Source of the DNA: UBA7330 sp965243485
Lineage (GTDB): Bacteria > Bacteroidota > Bacteroidia > Cytophagales > Cyclobacteriaceae
DNA: 64,000 bases
Direction: 5' to 3'
NCBI GenBank assembly: GCA_965243485.1
Contig: CBDEVP010000001.1
Span: forward strand, 1,054,001 to 1,118,000
The notes beneath the pieces are model-generated. The model ran no database searches and was not told the DNA's origin. It saw nothing but the letters and a program-made list of their open reading frames with translations. How positions within the stretch are numbered: position 1 is the first letter of the stretch; each line of letters begins with the position of its first letter. Positions 26,382-35,031 of the stretch are shown piece after piece. Both the position numbers and the translations under genes were made by a program.

Positions 26382-27358
26382 CCTATATGTTCAGAAGACC
26401 CAGACGAAACCGGAACAGTGAGGCTATCCGGTCATTGGTGAGGGAAACAACTGTAACGGTGGATGACCTGATCTTGCCCTTATTCTTACTTGAGGGTACA
26501 AAGAAGAAGACCGAAGTGGAGTCCATGCCCGGCATCTACCGGCTTTCTGCCGATCTTATGCTCAAAGAGATCGAAAGCTGCCTCAGGCTGGGCATTAAAG
26601 CTTTTGATGTTTTCCCTGTCGTAGAGGAGAAATACAAAGACAAAATGGCTACCAGGAGCTATGATGCTGATTTTTTCTACCTGAAGGCACTCCGATCCAT
26701 CAAGAAAGAGTTTCCCGAAGCGCTGATCATCACCGATGTGGCGATGGATCCCTACAGTTCGGATGGACACGATGGTATTGTGCAGGATGGAAAGATCATC
26801 AATGATGAGACCCTGGAAGTGCTCAGTAAGATGGCCCTGGCCCAGGCGGAAACAGGCATTGACATGATCGGTCCATCCGACATGATGGACGGCAGGGTTG
26901 GTTTTCTGAGGGATCAGCTGGATGTGGTCGGTTTTAAAGATACCGGAATCATGTCTTACACAGCTAAATACGCTTCCGCCTTTTACGGGCCTTTCAGGGA
27001 TGCCCTGGATTCCGCACCGAAGTTTGGGGATAAAAAGACGTACCAGATGGATCCTGCAAATAGAAGGGAAGCGCTGATTGAAGCACAGCTGGATATTGAA
27101 GAAGGGGCGGACGTCTTGATGGTAAAGCCGGCACTGGCCTACTTAGACATCATTTCCGATCTAAAGTCAAATTTTGATCTGCCTGTAGCGGCTTATAATG
27201 TCTCAGGAGAGTACGCGATGATCAAAGCTGCCGGCAAAAATGGATGGCTGGATGCGGATCGTGCGCGGGATGAAATACTGACCTCCATTAAAAGAGCTGG
27301 GGCAGACATGATCCTGACCTATTTTGCTAAAGAATATGCCGAGGCTATAAATTCATAA
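26378..27358 (+). CDS. hemB: Porphobilinogen synthase (delta-aminolevulinate dehydratase)
   Basis: This enzyme condenses two 5-aminolevulinate molecules to porphobilinogen in haem and tetrapyrrole synthesis. The Schiff-base lysines are K197 (SYTAKYAS) and K250 (VMVKPALAYLD). The metal-site region reads DVAMDPYSSDGHDG (120-133). The three cysteines of zinc-dependent enzymes are replaced by Ala/Asp positions, so this is the zinc-independent, Mg-type form. The 326-residue length is normal. It is translationally coupled to the CPBP protease gene by an ATGA overlap, and no other haem gene is adjacent. Confidence 0.95.
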   Translation: MTYMFRRPRRNRNSEAIRSLVRETTVTVDDLILPLFLLEGTKKKTEVESMPGIYRLSADLMLKEIESCLRLGIKAFDVFPVVEEKYKDKMATRSYDADFFYLKALRSIKKEFPEALIITDVAMDPYSSDGHDGIVQDGKIINDETLEVLSKMALAQAETGIDMIGPSDMMDGRVGFLRDQLDVVGFKDTGIMSYTAKYASAFYGPFRDALDSAPKFGDKKTYQMDPANRREALIEAQLDIEEGADVLMVKPALAYLDIISDLKSNFDLPVAAYNVSGEYAMIKAAGKNGWLDADRARDEILTSIKRAGADMILTYFAKEYAEAINS

Positions 27359-27366
27359 ATCCTGCT

Positions 27367-28413
27367 CTACAACAGGACATCCCGCACTGGTTTGATAGCC
27401 TCGGGCAGTTCTTTCTCCTCCAGCATCTCCCGGAGATCGATCTCGATCACCCGGCACAGCGAAAGCATGGGGATATCATTGCCCAGTCCTTCAAACGGAT
27501 TTTCACTGTAATCCCCGATCAACTCCATCATGATGTAAACCCATCCAACCAGGGCGATGAATGGTATGGCAATCCAGTTGCCAAAAGCCGTGTTGAGGTC
27601 GAGGAAGGCCGGGATCAGCCCAAATGGTAGCAAAAAAATAAAAATACCCACAAACGTGAAGCTCATACTGGCATATTGCCTGGGCAGCGGAAATTTTTTG
27701 ATCCGTTCACACTTTCCCTGGTGGTCGTAAAGATCATTGAGAATCTTCTGCATTTCCATGTGCCGGAAGTCATCAATAAGATCATCCTTTCTAAGTTTTT
27801 TCAGCATTCGTGACTGCCTGTCTATCAGCTGGGTAGCGGTATTTTGAAAATTGATCACCTCGTCATGTTCAGCAGGATCCAGGAGCCTTTTCAATTCCTG
27901 TCGGGTCACTTCGTCTCCCAGCAATCCAATCCCGAATGTCTTTTTGCGCTTCTCATAAAAAGCTTTGACCCACCCTCTGTGGCTATCCCTCAGATGCTCC
28001 CACTGAGTAGGTATGAGCAGCTGATCCCGTAAGGTATAAAGCCAGGCGATGTGTCGGTAAACGAGTCGCTTGTGAACCGATCTTATCTCCGGCTCCGAAA
28101 ACCTGTTATCACAAAACTGATTAGTCACAAAACCGGTTACAGCAGATCCCCAGGCACGGCTTGAATTCACTATGGCACCCCAGACCTTTCGGGCTTCCCA
28201 CAGCCTGTCATAGGCGCTGTTGTTCTTAAAGCCAATATAAAAAGCCACCGCTGTACCCACAATGGATAAAGGCAGCCATGGAATGTTCATCCAGTCAAAG
28301 TAGAAATACTCATACAGCATGCAGGTAAGCGTGGCCCAGACCAACAGCCAGATGATGTGAAACCAGCTAAAAGTAACAATGTCAACAAAGTTGATATTCT
28401 TCTTAACTATCAT
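27367..28413 (-). CDS. Bestrophin family ion channel protein
   Basis: A 348-residue membrane protein of the bestrophin/UPF0187 family, bacterial homologues of eukaryotic chloride channels. Typical features are AFYIGFKNNSAYDRLWEARKVWG split as AFYIGFKNNSAYDRLWE and ARKVWGAIVNSSR, and a late hydrophobic block with PFGLIPAF and an acidic NPFEGLGNDIPM segment near the C-terminus. The frame is open 42 codons further upstream, but the family N-terminus is MIVKKNINF, so the ATG at 28413 is chosen. It converges with hemB with 8 bp between stop codons. Ion selectivity cannot be told from the sequence. Confidence 0.88.
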   Translation of the reverse strand: MIVKKNINFVDIVTFSWFHIIWLLVWATLTCMLYEYFYFDWMNIPWLPLSIVGTAVAFYIGFKNNSAYDRLWEARKVWGAIVNSSRAWGSAVTGFVTNQFCDNRFSEPEIRSVHKRLVYRHIAWLYTLRDQLLIPTQWEHLRDSHRGWVKAFYEKRKKTFGIGLLGDEVTRQELKRLLDPAEHDEVINFQNTATQLIDRQSRMLKKLRKDDLIDDFRHMEMQKILNDLYDHQGKCERIKKFPLPRQYASMSFTFVGIFIFLLPFGLIPAFLDLNTAFGNWIAIPFIALVGWVYIMMELIGDYSENPFEGLGNDIPMLSLCRVIEIDLREMLEEKELPEAIKPVRDVLL

Positions 28414-28572
28414 AGTAGGAGAGGTTGTATTCCCTGTAAAATAGTGAAAATCTGGTTTTGATGACTGAAGATGAGGAATGATCGTTTCCTGTGCCGGCAA
28501 CCTGGTCCGGAACTTCCTGTAATGATCCGGGTGGTTCAAAAGTATTAGGTTTAAAATAACGGCATATTCCAG

Positions 28573-28596
28573 ATAAAGTGAATAATACCACTTTAT
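28573..28596. repeat. 8-bp inverted repeat downstream of the cupin gene
   Basis: ATAAAGTG (28573-28580) and CACTTTAT (28589-28596) form a perfect stem with an 8-nt loop, 60 bp past the cupin stop on the minus strand. There is no T-run after it, so terminator function is uncertain. The remainder of 28414-28655 shows no gene. Confidence 0.35.
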
Positions 28597-28655
28597 TCAA
28601 ATGTTCAATACCATTGGCAACCTAATCCATAACACTTCATGCATCATAGGTACAA

Positions 28656-29159
28656 CTAAGATTTGCTTCTTATTTCCTTAAAGTAATTCGGAGGGTAAAT
28701 ATTGTTACCGTATTTCTCAGCAATATTCATGATCCCCGTTTTCCTTTCTTCTTCAGAAATATCAGGATGGCCAGCTATAAAATTGGATGTTTCCACAAAA
28801 CACTCGTCCAGTCCAGCGGGAATTACGGTACACAGCAGTTTGGCTGGTTGACTCGACTGATTTTTAAAACAGTGTATCATTCCGCCTTTTGGAATATTGA
28901 CAAAGGCTCCCTTTTTGGCCAGGTAACTGCCATTTTCCGAATGAAAGGAAACCTCACCCTCCAACACATAGAATGACTCATCAATGTGTTCGTGTTCATG
29001 TGGTGGAGGTCCTGCTCCAACAGGTATAGTCATTTCAATTACCGCAAATTCACCGTTTGTTTGCTCTCCGGAAATGACTATTCGATAGTCTCCACCTGCT
29101 ATGTTAAGGCTTTTTCCTTCTTCACTGTTTACGGCCAATATTTTTTTGAGGGTACTCAT
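28656..29159 (-). CDS. Cupin domain protein
   Basis: A 167-residue cytoplasmic protein with one cupin beta-barrel. The metal-ligand motif is PPPHEHEHIDESFYVLEGE (about 53-71), followed by the second cupin motif with PKGGMIHCFKN. Stand-alone cupins of this kind bind a metal and a small ligand; the reaction is unknown. The gene lies 15 bp after the oxidoreductase stop and is probably co-transcribed with it, under likely control of the divergent HxlR regulator. Confidence 0.82.
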   Translation of the reverse strand: MSTLKKILAVNSEEGKSLNIAGGDYRIVISGEQTNGEFAVIEMTIPVGAGPPPHEHEHIDESFYVLEGEVSFHSENGSYLAKKGAFVNIPKGGMIHCFKNQSSQPAKLLCTVIPAGLDECFVETSNFIAGHPDISEEERKTGIMNIAEKYGNNIYPPNYFKEIRSKS

Positions 29160-29174
29160 GGGATATGAAAATTT

Positions 29175-30101
29175 TCAAAATTCAAAAACAACTTTTGATT
29201 TTGCCTTTCTCTTTTCCACCAACGATAACGCATCCATCGCAGCAGCTAATTCAAATACTTTTGGTGCTTTGACTTTAATCAAACCCTCGTCAAGCCATTG
29301 ATCTATTTGTTTGAATTTATCGGCATTATTGGTGGTAAATGTCATTTTACCTGTAATTCCATGCTTATTTAATTCTGATTTCGAAGGTGGTTGTGTGGTG
29401 GTTATTATAGTTCCGCCTTTTTTAAGCAGTGGGTATGATTTTGCTAAAGTCTCACCACCTACCAAATCTAAAATCACATCCAGATTTTGCAATTCTTTGG
29501 AGAAGTCTGTTGTTCGGTAATCAATCACCTGGTCAATGCCTAAAGTCTGCAGTTCTTTGATATTTTCTCCGCTTGCCGTACCAATCACATCAAGTCCGTG
29601 CATTTTTGCAATCTGAACAGCCATTTGACCCACTGCACCACCCGCTCCATGAATCAACAATTTTTGTCCTTTTGCTATTTGAGCATCTTCGACAAGTGAA
29701 GTATAAGCTGTTCCAATTGAGAAAGGAATAATAGCCGCTTCGTTGAAACTCAAAGTTCTGGGCTTGAGAACGACTTCCTGCTCGGCTACCACTACATATT
29801 CTGCATAGGTTCCGCCTTCCATAAAATTGGGCATTACCATTACTTCATCGCCTACCTGAAATGAATTTACCTCGCCACCTGCTTCGGTTATGATGCCGAC
29901 TCCTTCCCAGCCCAGGGTGAAAGGGAATTTCTTTTTCAACATACCTGCCATAAAACCCGATCGTATTTTATGATCTACCGGATTCACAGAGGAAGCCTTT
30001 AACTTTACCAAAACTTGATTGGGGTTTGGTTTTGGAATTTGAATCTGCACGCTTTTTAAGACCGAGTTATCTCCGTATTGCTCTATTTGAATTGCCTGCA
30101 T
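29175..30101 (-). CDS. NADP-dependent quinone-oxidoreductase-like protein (MDR family)
   Basis: A 308-residue zinc-free medium-chain dehydrogenase/reductase. It has the N-terminal substrate domain (SSVNPVDHKIRSG, LGWEGVGII) and a Rossmann domain with LLIHGAGGAVGQMAVQIAK. These enzymes reduce quinones or activated alkenes with NAD(P)H. The frame is open 12 codons upstream, but the family starts at MQAIQIEQYG, so the ATG at 30101 is used. A TATTTTTG -7-like element lies on the minus strand at 30121-30128. It is divergent from an HxlR regulator, a common pairing for electrophile or quinone-responsive control. Confidence 0.88.
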   Translation of the reverse strand: MQAIQIEQYGDNSVLKSVQIQIPKPNPNQVLVKLKASSVNPVDHKIRSGFMAGMLKKKFPFTLGWEGVGIITEAGGEVNSFQVGDEVMVMPNFMEGGTYAEYVVVAEQEVVLKPRTLSFNEAAIIPFSIGTAYTSLVEDAQIAKGQKLLIHGAGGAVGQMAVQIAKMHGLDVIGTASGENIKELQTLGIDQVIDYRTTDFSKELQNLDVILDLVGGETLAKSYPLLKKGGTIITTTQPPSKSELNKHGITGKMTFTTNNADKFKQIDQWLDEGLIKVKAPKVFELAAAMDALSLVEKRKAKSKVVFEF

Positions 30102-30144
30102 ATTTATTGTTTTTGTTAGCCAAAAATAGACTACCATTGTCTTT

Positions 30145-30165
30145 AAATTAGGTTAATCCTATTTG
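30145..30165. promoter_or_regulatory. Imperfect palindrome between oxidoreductase and HxlR genes
   Basis: AAATTAGG (30145-30152) and CCTATTTG (30158-30165) form an imperfect inverted repeat around a 5-bp AT spacer. It lies in the 91-bp divergent intergenic region just upstream of the oxidoreductase -7-like element. It is a candidate HxlR operator, by position and symmetry only. Confidence 0.35.
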
Positions 30166-30192
30166 ATTGACATACGCTAACTTTTTAGACTA

Positions 30193-30540
30193 ATGGGGGA
30201 GAATTACAATAGAAAGCTAAAAGATTATAATCCGAACAATTGCCCTGTGGTATACAGCCTTAGCAAAATTGGAGACAGATGGAAATTGCTCATCATCCAT
30301 TATATCAAAAAAGGACACAACAGGTACAGTACGCTACAAAAAGTAATCCCTGATATCAGCCGTCAGACATTGACAAATAAGCTCCGCGAATTGGAAGATG
30401 ATGGAATTTTGGATCGGGTTGTTTATGCAGAAGTTCCACCTAAAGTAGAATATAATATCACCGACATGGGAATGAGTTTAAACCCGATTATATCCGAAAT
30501 GAGTAAGTGGGGGTTACAATTCGTAACTCCTACTGAGTAG
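30193..30540 (+). CDS. HxlR family transcriptional regulator
   Basis: A 115-residue winged-helix regulator. The HxlR pattern is complete: NCPVVYSLSKIGDRWKLLII with C17 at the canonical position, then DISRQTLTNKLRELEDDGIL for the recognition helix and VEYNITDMG for the wing. C17 is the residue that senses electrophiles or disulfide stress in HxlR/YodB-type proteins. It is divergent from the oxidoreductase-cupin unit and probably controls it and itself. The ATG follows very shortly after the palindrome region. Confidence 0.9.
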   Translation: MGENYNRKLKDYNPNNCPVVYSLSKIGDRWKLLIIHYIKKGHNRYSTLQKVIPDISRQTLTNKLRELEDDGILDRVVYAEVPPKVEYNITDMGMSLNPIISEMSKWGLQFVTPTE

Positions 30541-30995
30541 AAAAGCTGGATAAGTGACAAAAAAACCGATAAATCACATTCACTATTGAGTATGCTCTTC
30601 GACATGTTTCGTAGGCATGTCGGAGGGAGATTAGCATGTGAACCGGCTGATGCTCATTTGTAATCAATTAGAGGTACTATAAAGACTTTATCTTGAAAAA
30701 GTAATCAACATCCCCAGGTCAAAATAGCCAGGAAATGACAACAACACCAGAGCATATTTTCTTTAGAAGATGACAACTATATCGAGTATTCATATATTGA
30801 TAATGTCGAAAGCAATAGAAATGTAACTATTACCAGTGATCTAACTGTAATTGATCGCAATCACTTAAGGATATCCATCTTTAAAGAATACTACGATTTT
30901 GGTTCAAGTGATTGGATACTGCTGGATATTGAAGTCATCTTCGAGAAGCAATAAACAAAGGTATTTATTCCCAGAGCTTAGAGGTCTAATAGCTA
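30541..30995. other. 455-bp gap after hxlR with a decayed coding remnant
   Basis: No intact gene is seen. An imperfect 10-bp hairpin lies at 30597-30625 without a T-tract. From 30739 to 30954 on the plus strand a frame without a start codon encodes about 71 residues (IFSLEDDNYIEY, then DWILLDIEVIFEKQ before TAA). Its composition looks coding and it may be the 3' end of a decayed gene. I do not recognise the family. Confidence 0.4.
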
Positions 30996-32279
30996 TTACC
31001 GCTTCATCTTCATATAATCCAACGTAAGATTCAGGAAGGCTTTCAGTCCCGTGATCATTCCTGCATCGTCCACATAAAAGTCAGGTGTGTGATGATCTAC
31101 CGCTTCCGTTAATGGTACATCTTTAGACGTACCCCCCACCCAGAAATAGATGGATGGGACCTTCAGCGCAAAGTAGGCAAAATCCTCCGCTCCGGTACTG
31201 GCATTCACCACCTCCAGGTTTTCACAGGATTTTTCGAATGAGGGGACCATCACGGTGGTAAGTTCCGGGTCATTGTAGGTGACCAGGGCACCTTCGGTAA
31301 TCGTTACATCGGCCGTGGCCCCAGCACTCTGTGCGATCAGTTTAGCCGTCTTTTCAATCCTCCGATGAATGTCCTTTTTCATGTCTTCATCCAGCGTCCT
31401 GATCGTACCGACCATCTCCACCTTCTCCGGGATGATGTTGTACCTGACGCCGGCATCAATCTTACCGATAGAAATCACCGCGGCCTCCTTTGTCAGCTCC
31501 ATTTGCCGTGAGACGATGGTCTGCAATCCCATGATGATTTGAGAGGAGACTGTGATAGGATCTACGCCGGTCCAGGGCCTGGACCCATGTGATTGTTTTC
31601 CATTTACCGTGATGTACAAGCGGTCCGCAGCTGCCATGATCCCACCAGTTTTGTACCCTAGCGTGCCCACATGATAAGCTGATTTGATGTGCATGGCAAA
31701 CATGACATCCACATCCGGATTGGTCAACACACCTTCTTTGATCATCAGTGGGGCGCCACCTTCTTCACCCTCCGGAGGGCCTTCTTCAGCCGGTTGAAAA
31801 ATAAACTTCACGGTACCATTGAGGTCTTTTTTCATGCCTGTAAGGATCTCAGCAGCTGCCATCACCACGGCAATGTGCGTATCGTGTCCACAGGCATGCA
31901 TCACGCCCGTCTCCTCTCCGTTGTATTCACCAATTGCGGTCGATTTGTAAGGCAGATTCACTCTTTCTGTGATCGGAAGGCCATCAATATCAGCCCTGAT
32001 GCCAATCACAGGACCGGGTTTTCCTCCTTTCAGAATTCCTACAACTCCGGTTTTGGCAACTCCGGTTTGCACCTCCAACCCAAGGTCCTTCAAATGGACT
32101 TCAATCTTTTTTGCCGTTTCAAATTCCCTGTTAGATAGTTCAGGATACTGATGAAAATGATGTCTCCATTCGATCATCTTTGTCTCAATCTCGCGAGCAA
32201 GTTTATCAATGTCCTGTGCAAAAAGAGGAATAAAAAGTACAGCCAAAAGGGTAGAAAAAAGGTGCTTCATAAAATTCAT
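30996..32279 (-). CDS. Exported M20D amidohydrolase
   Basis: An exported metal-dependent peptidase/amidohydrolase related to N-acyl amino acid and hippurate hydrolases. A signal peptide (about 1-20, ending LFAQ) is followed by WRHHFHQYPELS, the metal motif ACGHDTHIAV, and QPAEEGPPEGEEGG. The dimerisation domain lies at about 195-310. The ORF can be extended by one codon to a TTG, but the ATG at 32279 overlaps the GroES-like stop as TGATG and is preferred. Substrates of exported members are not well known. It is the last gene of the CPBP-rmuC-GroES-like unit. Confidence 0.9.
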   Translation of the reverse strand: MNFMKHLFSTLLAVLFIPLFAQDIDKLAREIETKMIEWRHHFHQYPELSNREFETAKKIEVHLKDLGLEVQTGVAKTGVVGILKGGKPGPVIGIRADIDGLPITERVNLPYKSTAIGEYNGEETGVMHACGHDTHIAVVMAAAEILTGMKKDLNGTVKFIFQPAEEGPPEGEEGGAPLMIKEGVLTNPDVDVMFAMHIKSAYHVGTLGYKTGGIMAAADRLYITVNGKQSHGSRPWTGVDPITVSSQIIMGLQTIVSRQMELTKEAAVISIGKIDAGVRYNIIPEKVEMVGTIRTLDEDMKKDIHRRIEKTAKLIAQSAGATADVTITEGALVTYNDPELTTVMVPSFEKSCENLEVVNASTGAEDFAYFALKVPSIYFWVGGTSKDVPLTEAVDHHTPDFYVDDAGMITGLKAFLNLTLDYMKMKR

Positions 32280-32659
32280 CAATCAAAAAGATCCTCGTCC
32301 CTTTCCACCATCAGGATCGAAGACTGATGGACAATATAATATTTCTGCCCTTCATACATCACCTCGAATGCAGTCTTCTGTAGAAAAATGGCGAGGTCTC
32401 CCTCCTTTACCTGAAGCGGAATATATTTTACTTTTTCTTCCTCCGGCTTCCAGTCATCATCCTCATCCATCGGTAGTGGGATCGGATAACCGGGACCCGC
32501 TTTCACAATATAGCCACTTTGCACTTTCTCTTTCTCCGCAACACCAGGAGGCAAAAAGATACCACCGGAAGTCTTCTCACTATCTTTCTTTGGCTTGATC
32601 AACACACGGTCGCCAACCACTATCAGCTTCTTTAACTTATTATCAGCAGTCAATTCCAT
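32279..32659 (-). CDS. GroES-like (Cpn10 domain) protein without GroEL partner
   Basis: A 126-residue protein with a Cpn10 fold: LIVVGDRVLIKPKKDSEKTSGGIFLPP at the start (read as VVGDRVLIKPKK and SEKTSGGIFLPP), the GYIVKAGPG turn, and GDLAIFLQKTAFEVMYEGQKYYIV near the end. It is about 30 residues longer than GroES because of an acidic insert (MDEDDDWKPEEEK) in the middle, with an acidic C-terminal tail. No groEL is adjacent, so this is a second, divergent Cpn10. It might cap GroEL for certain substrates or have its own function. It overlaps the downstream amidohydrolase start. Confidence 0.85.
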   Translation of the reverse strand: MELTADNKLKKLIVVGDRVLIKPKKDSEKTSGGIFLPPGVAEKEKVQSGYIVKAGPGYPIPLPMDEDDDWKPEEEKVKYIPLQVKEGDLAIFLQKTAFEVMYEGQKYYIVHQSSILMVERDEDLFD

Positions 32660-32697
32660 AATTTTTCACTAAAAAAGAGCAAATGTAGATAAATCAA

Positions 32698-34059
32698 TCA
32701 ACCAAAGAGGCCAGTGGTCTGTTCCGGAACAGTCACTTTTTCTTCAGATTGGGCCCTGTTCAAAACCTTTTGGTCCATATCCTTACTTGTCTTGGCACCA
32801 AGCTCCTTCAGGCGTTCGGTCTTGCGGATCAGATTGTCTTTTCCTTCCACCAGCTTATTCATGGCCATACCATACTGTTGCTTGGACTTATCGAGCGATT
32901 TACCCACTTCCACCAGATCATCCACAAAGGCCTTGAACTTATCATAGAGCGCACCACCCTGCCTGGCGATCTCAAGAGCATTTCTATTCTGATATTCATG
33001 TTTCCAGATGCTTGCCACGGTCCTCAGTGTAGCTATCAAAGTAGACGGGGACACAATGATGATATTTTTGTTGTGGGCTTCATTGTAAAGTTCCCCACCA
33101 TGCTGAACGATCATGGCGAAAGCAGACTCGATGGGCACAAACATCAACACATAATCGAGCGAGCCCTGTTCAAACAGTTCGTGATAATTCTTTTCACTTA
33201 ATCCCTTTACATGTGCCTTTACTGATAACAAATACGCTTTCAGCGCCTGTTCTTTCTCCACGTCACTCTCTCCGTTTACATGCTTCTCATAAGAAATAAG
33301 TGATACCTTGGAATCAATGATCAGATTTTTTTCATCAGGTAATTTGATGATCACATCGGGTCTGAGTCTGCGGCCTTCTTCCGAACTGTACGATTCCTGC
33401 ATGAAGTACTCCCGGTCCTTCTCCAGACCGGAACGTTCGAGGATCCTTTCCAACACAATCTCTCCCCAGTTACCCTGGGTTCGGGCATCTCCTTTCAAAG
33501 CTTTAGTCAGGTTTTCAGCCTCCTGACTCATCCGTTGATTAAGGGTTTTTAGACCCTCTAGCTGGACCTTCAGCTCGGCAGTATTTACCATGCTGTCCTT
33601 ATTGGTCTGCTCTACCTTTTTCTCAAACTGAAGCAGCTTATCTCCCAGTGGTTTGAGCAGCTCATCAAGATTTTCTTTATTCTGATCCGTAAATTTTTTA
33701 CTTTTTTCTTCAAAGATCTCATTGGCCAGGTTTTTAAACTCTGCCGTGAATCTTTCCTGAACCTTCATCATCTCCTGGCGCTGCTCGTCCAGTCTTTCTC
33801 TCAGATTTTTGTAATTGGCCTGAAGACTGGCATTCTCCTGGTTCAGCCGGATCACTCCCTGCCGCTCTTCCTTCAATTGTTCATTCAAAGCATAGAATTC
33901 CTGCTCACGCTTTTGATTTTTCTCCCGTTCCAACTCTAATTCTATCCTAACCTTTTCATCACTACCTCCTGATTTTGAATACAGTTTACCCAGGAGATAC
34001 CCGATGATAACTCCAAGAGCCGCACCAATCACAAGCATGATGATCATTTCTGATTCCAT
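32698..34059 (-). CDS. rmuC: DNA recombination protein RmuC
   Basis: A 453-residue protein. One N-terminal membrane helix (about 5-24) is followed by a long coiled coil (about 35-200) and the RmuC nuclease-like domain with NWGEIVLERILERSGL, RPDVIIKLPDEKNLIIDSKVSL (parts RPDVIIKLPDE and IIDSKVSL), and YVLMFVPIESAFA. The DSK motif corresponds to a restriction-endonuclease-like active site. RmuC limits recombination at inverted repeats in E. coli. It lies 9 bp after the CPBP protease stop and 38 bp before the GroES-like gene, in one minus-strand unit. Confidence 0.93.
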   Translation of the reverse strand: MESEMIIMLVIGAALGVIIGYLLGKLYSKSGGSDEKVRIELELEREKNQKREQEFYALNEQLKEERQGVIRLNQENASLQANYKNLRERLDEQRQEMMKVQERFTAEFKNLANEIFEEKSKKFTDQNKENLDELLKPLGDKLLQFEKKVEQTNKDSMVNTAELKVQLEGLKTLNQRMSQEAENLTKALKGDARTQGNWGEIVLERILERSGLEKDREYFMQESYSSEEGRRLRPDVIIKLPDEKNLIIDSKVSLISYEKHVNGESDVEKEQALKAYLLSVKAHVKGLSEKNYHELFEQGSLDYVLMFVPIESAFAMIVQHGGELYNEAHNKNIIIVSPSTLIATLRTVASIWKHEYQNRNALEIARQGGALYDKFKAFVDDLVEVGKSLDKSKQQYGMAMNKLVEGKDNLIRKTERLKELGAKTSKDMDQKVLNRAQSEEKVTVPEQTTGLFG

Positions 34060-34068
34060 TTTTTAAAT

Positions 34069-35010
34069 TTACAATAATCTGTGTAGATAGCCGAACAATT
34101 CCATCAACCAGGCAATGCCCATGTGGATGATGATACCTCCCCATACACTACGCGTATTGTATGAAATGATTCCCAGCAGATAACCGCCGAAGACAGAACT
34201 GATGGCTTCAGTCATAGGCTTTCCAAAGTGCAGGATAGCATAGGTCACCACCATGGGCAGAACGGCATATCCTCCCAATGTACGAGTAAAAGCAAAGATC
34301 AGGAAGCCCCTGAAAAAGATCTCCACACCCACGAAATCTGATCCGTAAGCGAGTTCATAGATAGAAATCGTTACTATTTCCGGCAGATCTCTCTGTTCGG
34401 CAAAATATGTTCCCTGTGAAAACTGATAGCGCGGATAATAAGCCTGTAGATCTGCAAAGAACGAACCGATACCAACACAAATTCCTGCAAGCAGGAGTAG
34501 CATAAAGTAAGGTTTTGCGTCAAAACGTCTTGGTGCAAGACCATAGTAGATCTTCGGATAGTCTTTTTCAAAAATCCAATAGACCATCAGTAGCGGCAAA
34601 ACAACAGTAAACATGCTGCTGAGCCATCTGATGGTTTTGGAAAGAAAGACATAATCCCTGAGGTCAAAATGGTCCTTCAGAACTATATATCCATAAAATG
34701 ACCGATCGAGCGCGAGGATCGCGAATCCGATAAAAAACATGAGCCAGAACCGCCCGGATCGTAACCAGTCTCTTTGTTTGCCAAAGGCATAAAGAAGCAA
34801 ACAAATGATCAGGTAGGGTAGGCCATGAAAAAGGAACATATGAACTCCGTCACGGAACTGACCGTTATATTTATCGAGCACAGAGTTCTCAAAATCAAAA
34901 TAGTAGTTAAAAGTGAAAATAATCACGAGAAACAAACCGATCGAAAGATAGAGTTTGAGATCAAAATGCTTTCTTTGATACTCGATGATGTAGCTCCAGA
35001 TCTTCTTCAT
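34069..35010 (-). CDS. CPBP family intramembrane metalloprotease (second copy)
   Basis: A 313-residue polytopic membrane protein. The CPBP signatures are present in a degenerate form: VEIFFRGF in place of EExxxR, then YAILHFGKP with His, and IIIHMGIAWL with a second His. Only one of the two glutamates of the first motif remains, so activity may differ from the first copy at 25587. Start: a TTG one codon upstream is possible, but the ATG at 35010 is preferred. It heads the rmuC unit and is divergent from the NRDE gene with only 21 bp between start codons. Confidence 0.8.
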   Translation of the reverse strand: MKKIWSYIIEYQRKHFDLKLYLSIGLFLVIIFTFNYYFDFENSVLDKYNGQFRDGVHMFLFHGLPYLIICLLLYAFGKQRDWLRSGRFWLMFFIGFAILALDRSFYGYIVLKDHFDLRDYVFLSKTIRWLSSMFTVVLPLLMVYWIFEKDYPKIYYGLAPRRFDAKPYFMLLLLAGICVGIGSFFADLQAYYPRYQFSQGTYFAEQRDLPEIVTISIYELAYGSDFVGVEIFFRGFLIFAFTRTLGGYAVLPMVVTYAILHFGKPMTEAISSVFGGYLLGIISYNTRSVWGGIIIHMGIAWLMELFGYLHRLL

Positions 35011-35031
35011 CAAAAAAATTTGACCAAAGAT

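Noticed and set aside
28414..28539. N-terminal extension of the bestrophin protein
   Set aside because: The conserved family N-terminus starts at 28413, and the extension looks like untranslated sequence.
30597..30625. Hairpin after hxlR as an intrinsic terminator
   Set aside because: The stem has a mismatch-type pair and no T-tract follows, so termination is not supported.
34825..35031. N-terminal extension of the NRDE protein
   Set aside because: It overlaps the divergent CPBP gene, and the NRDE family begins with Met-Cys at 35032.
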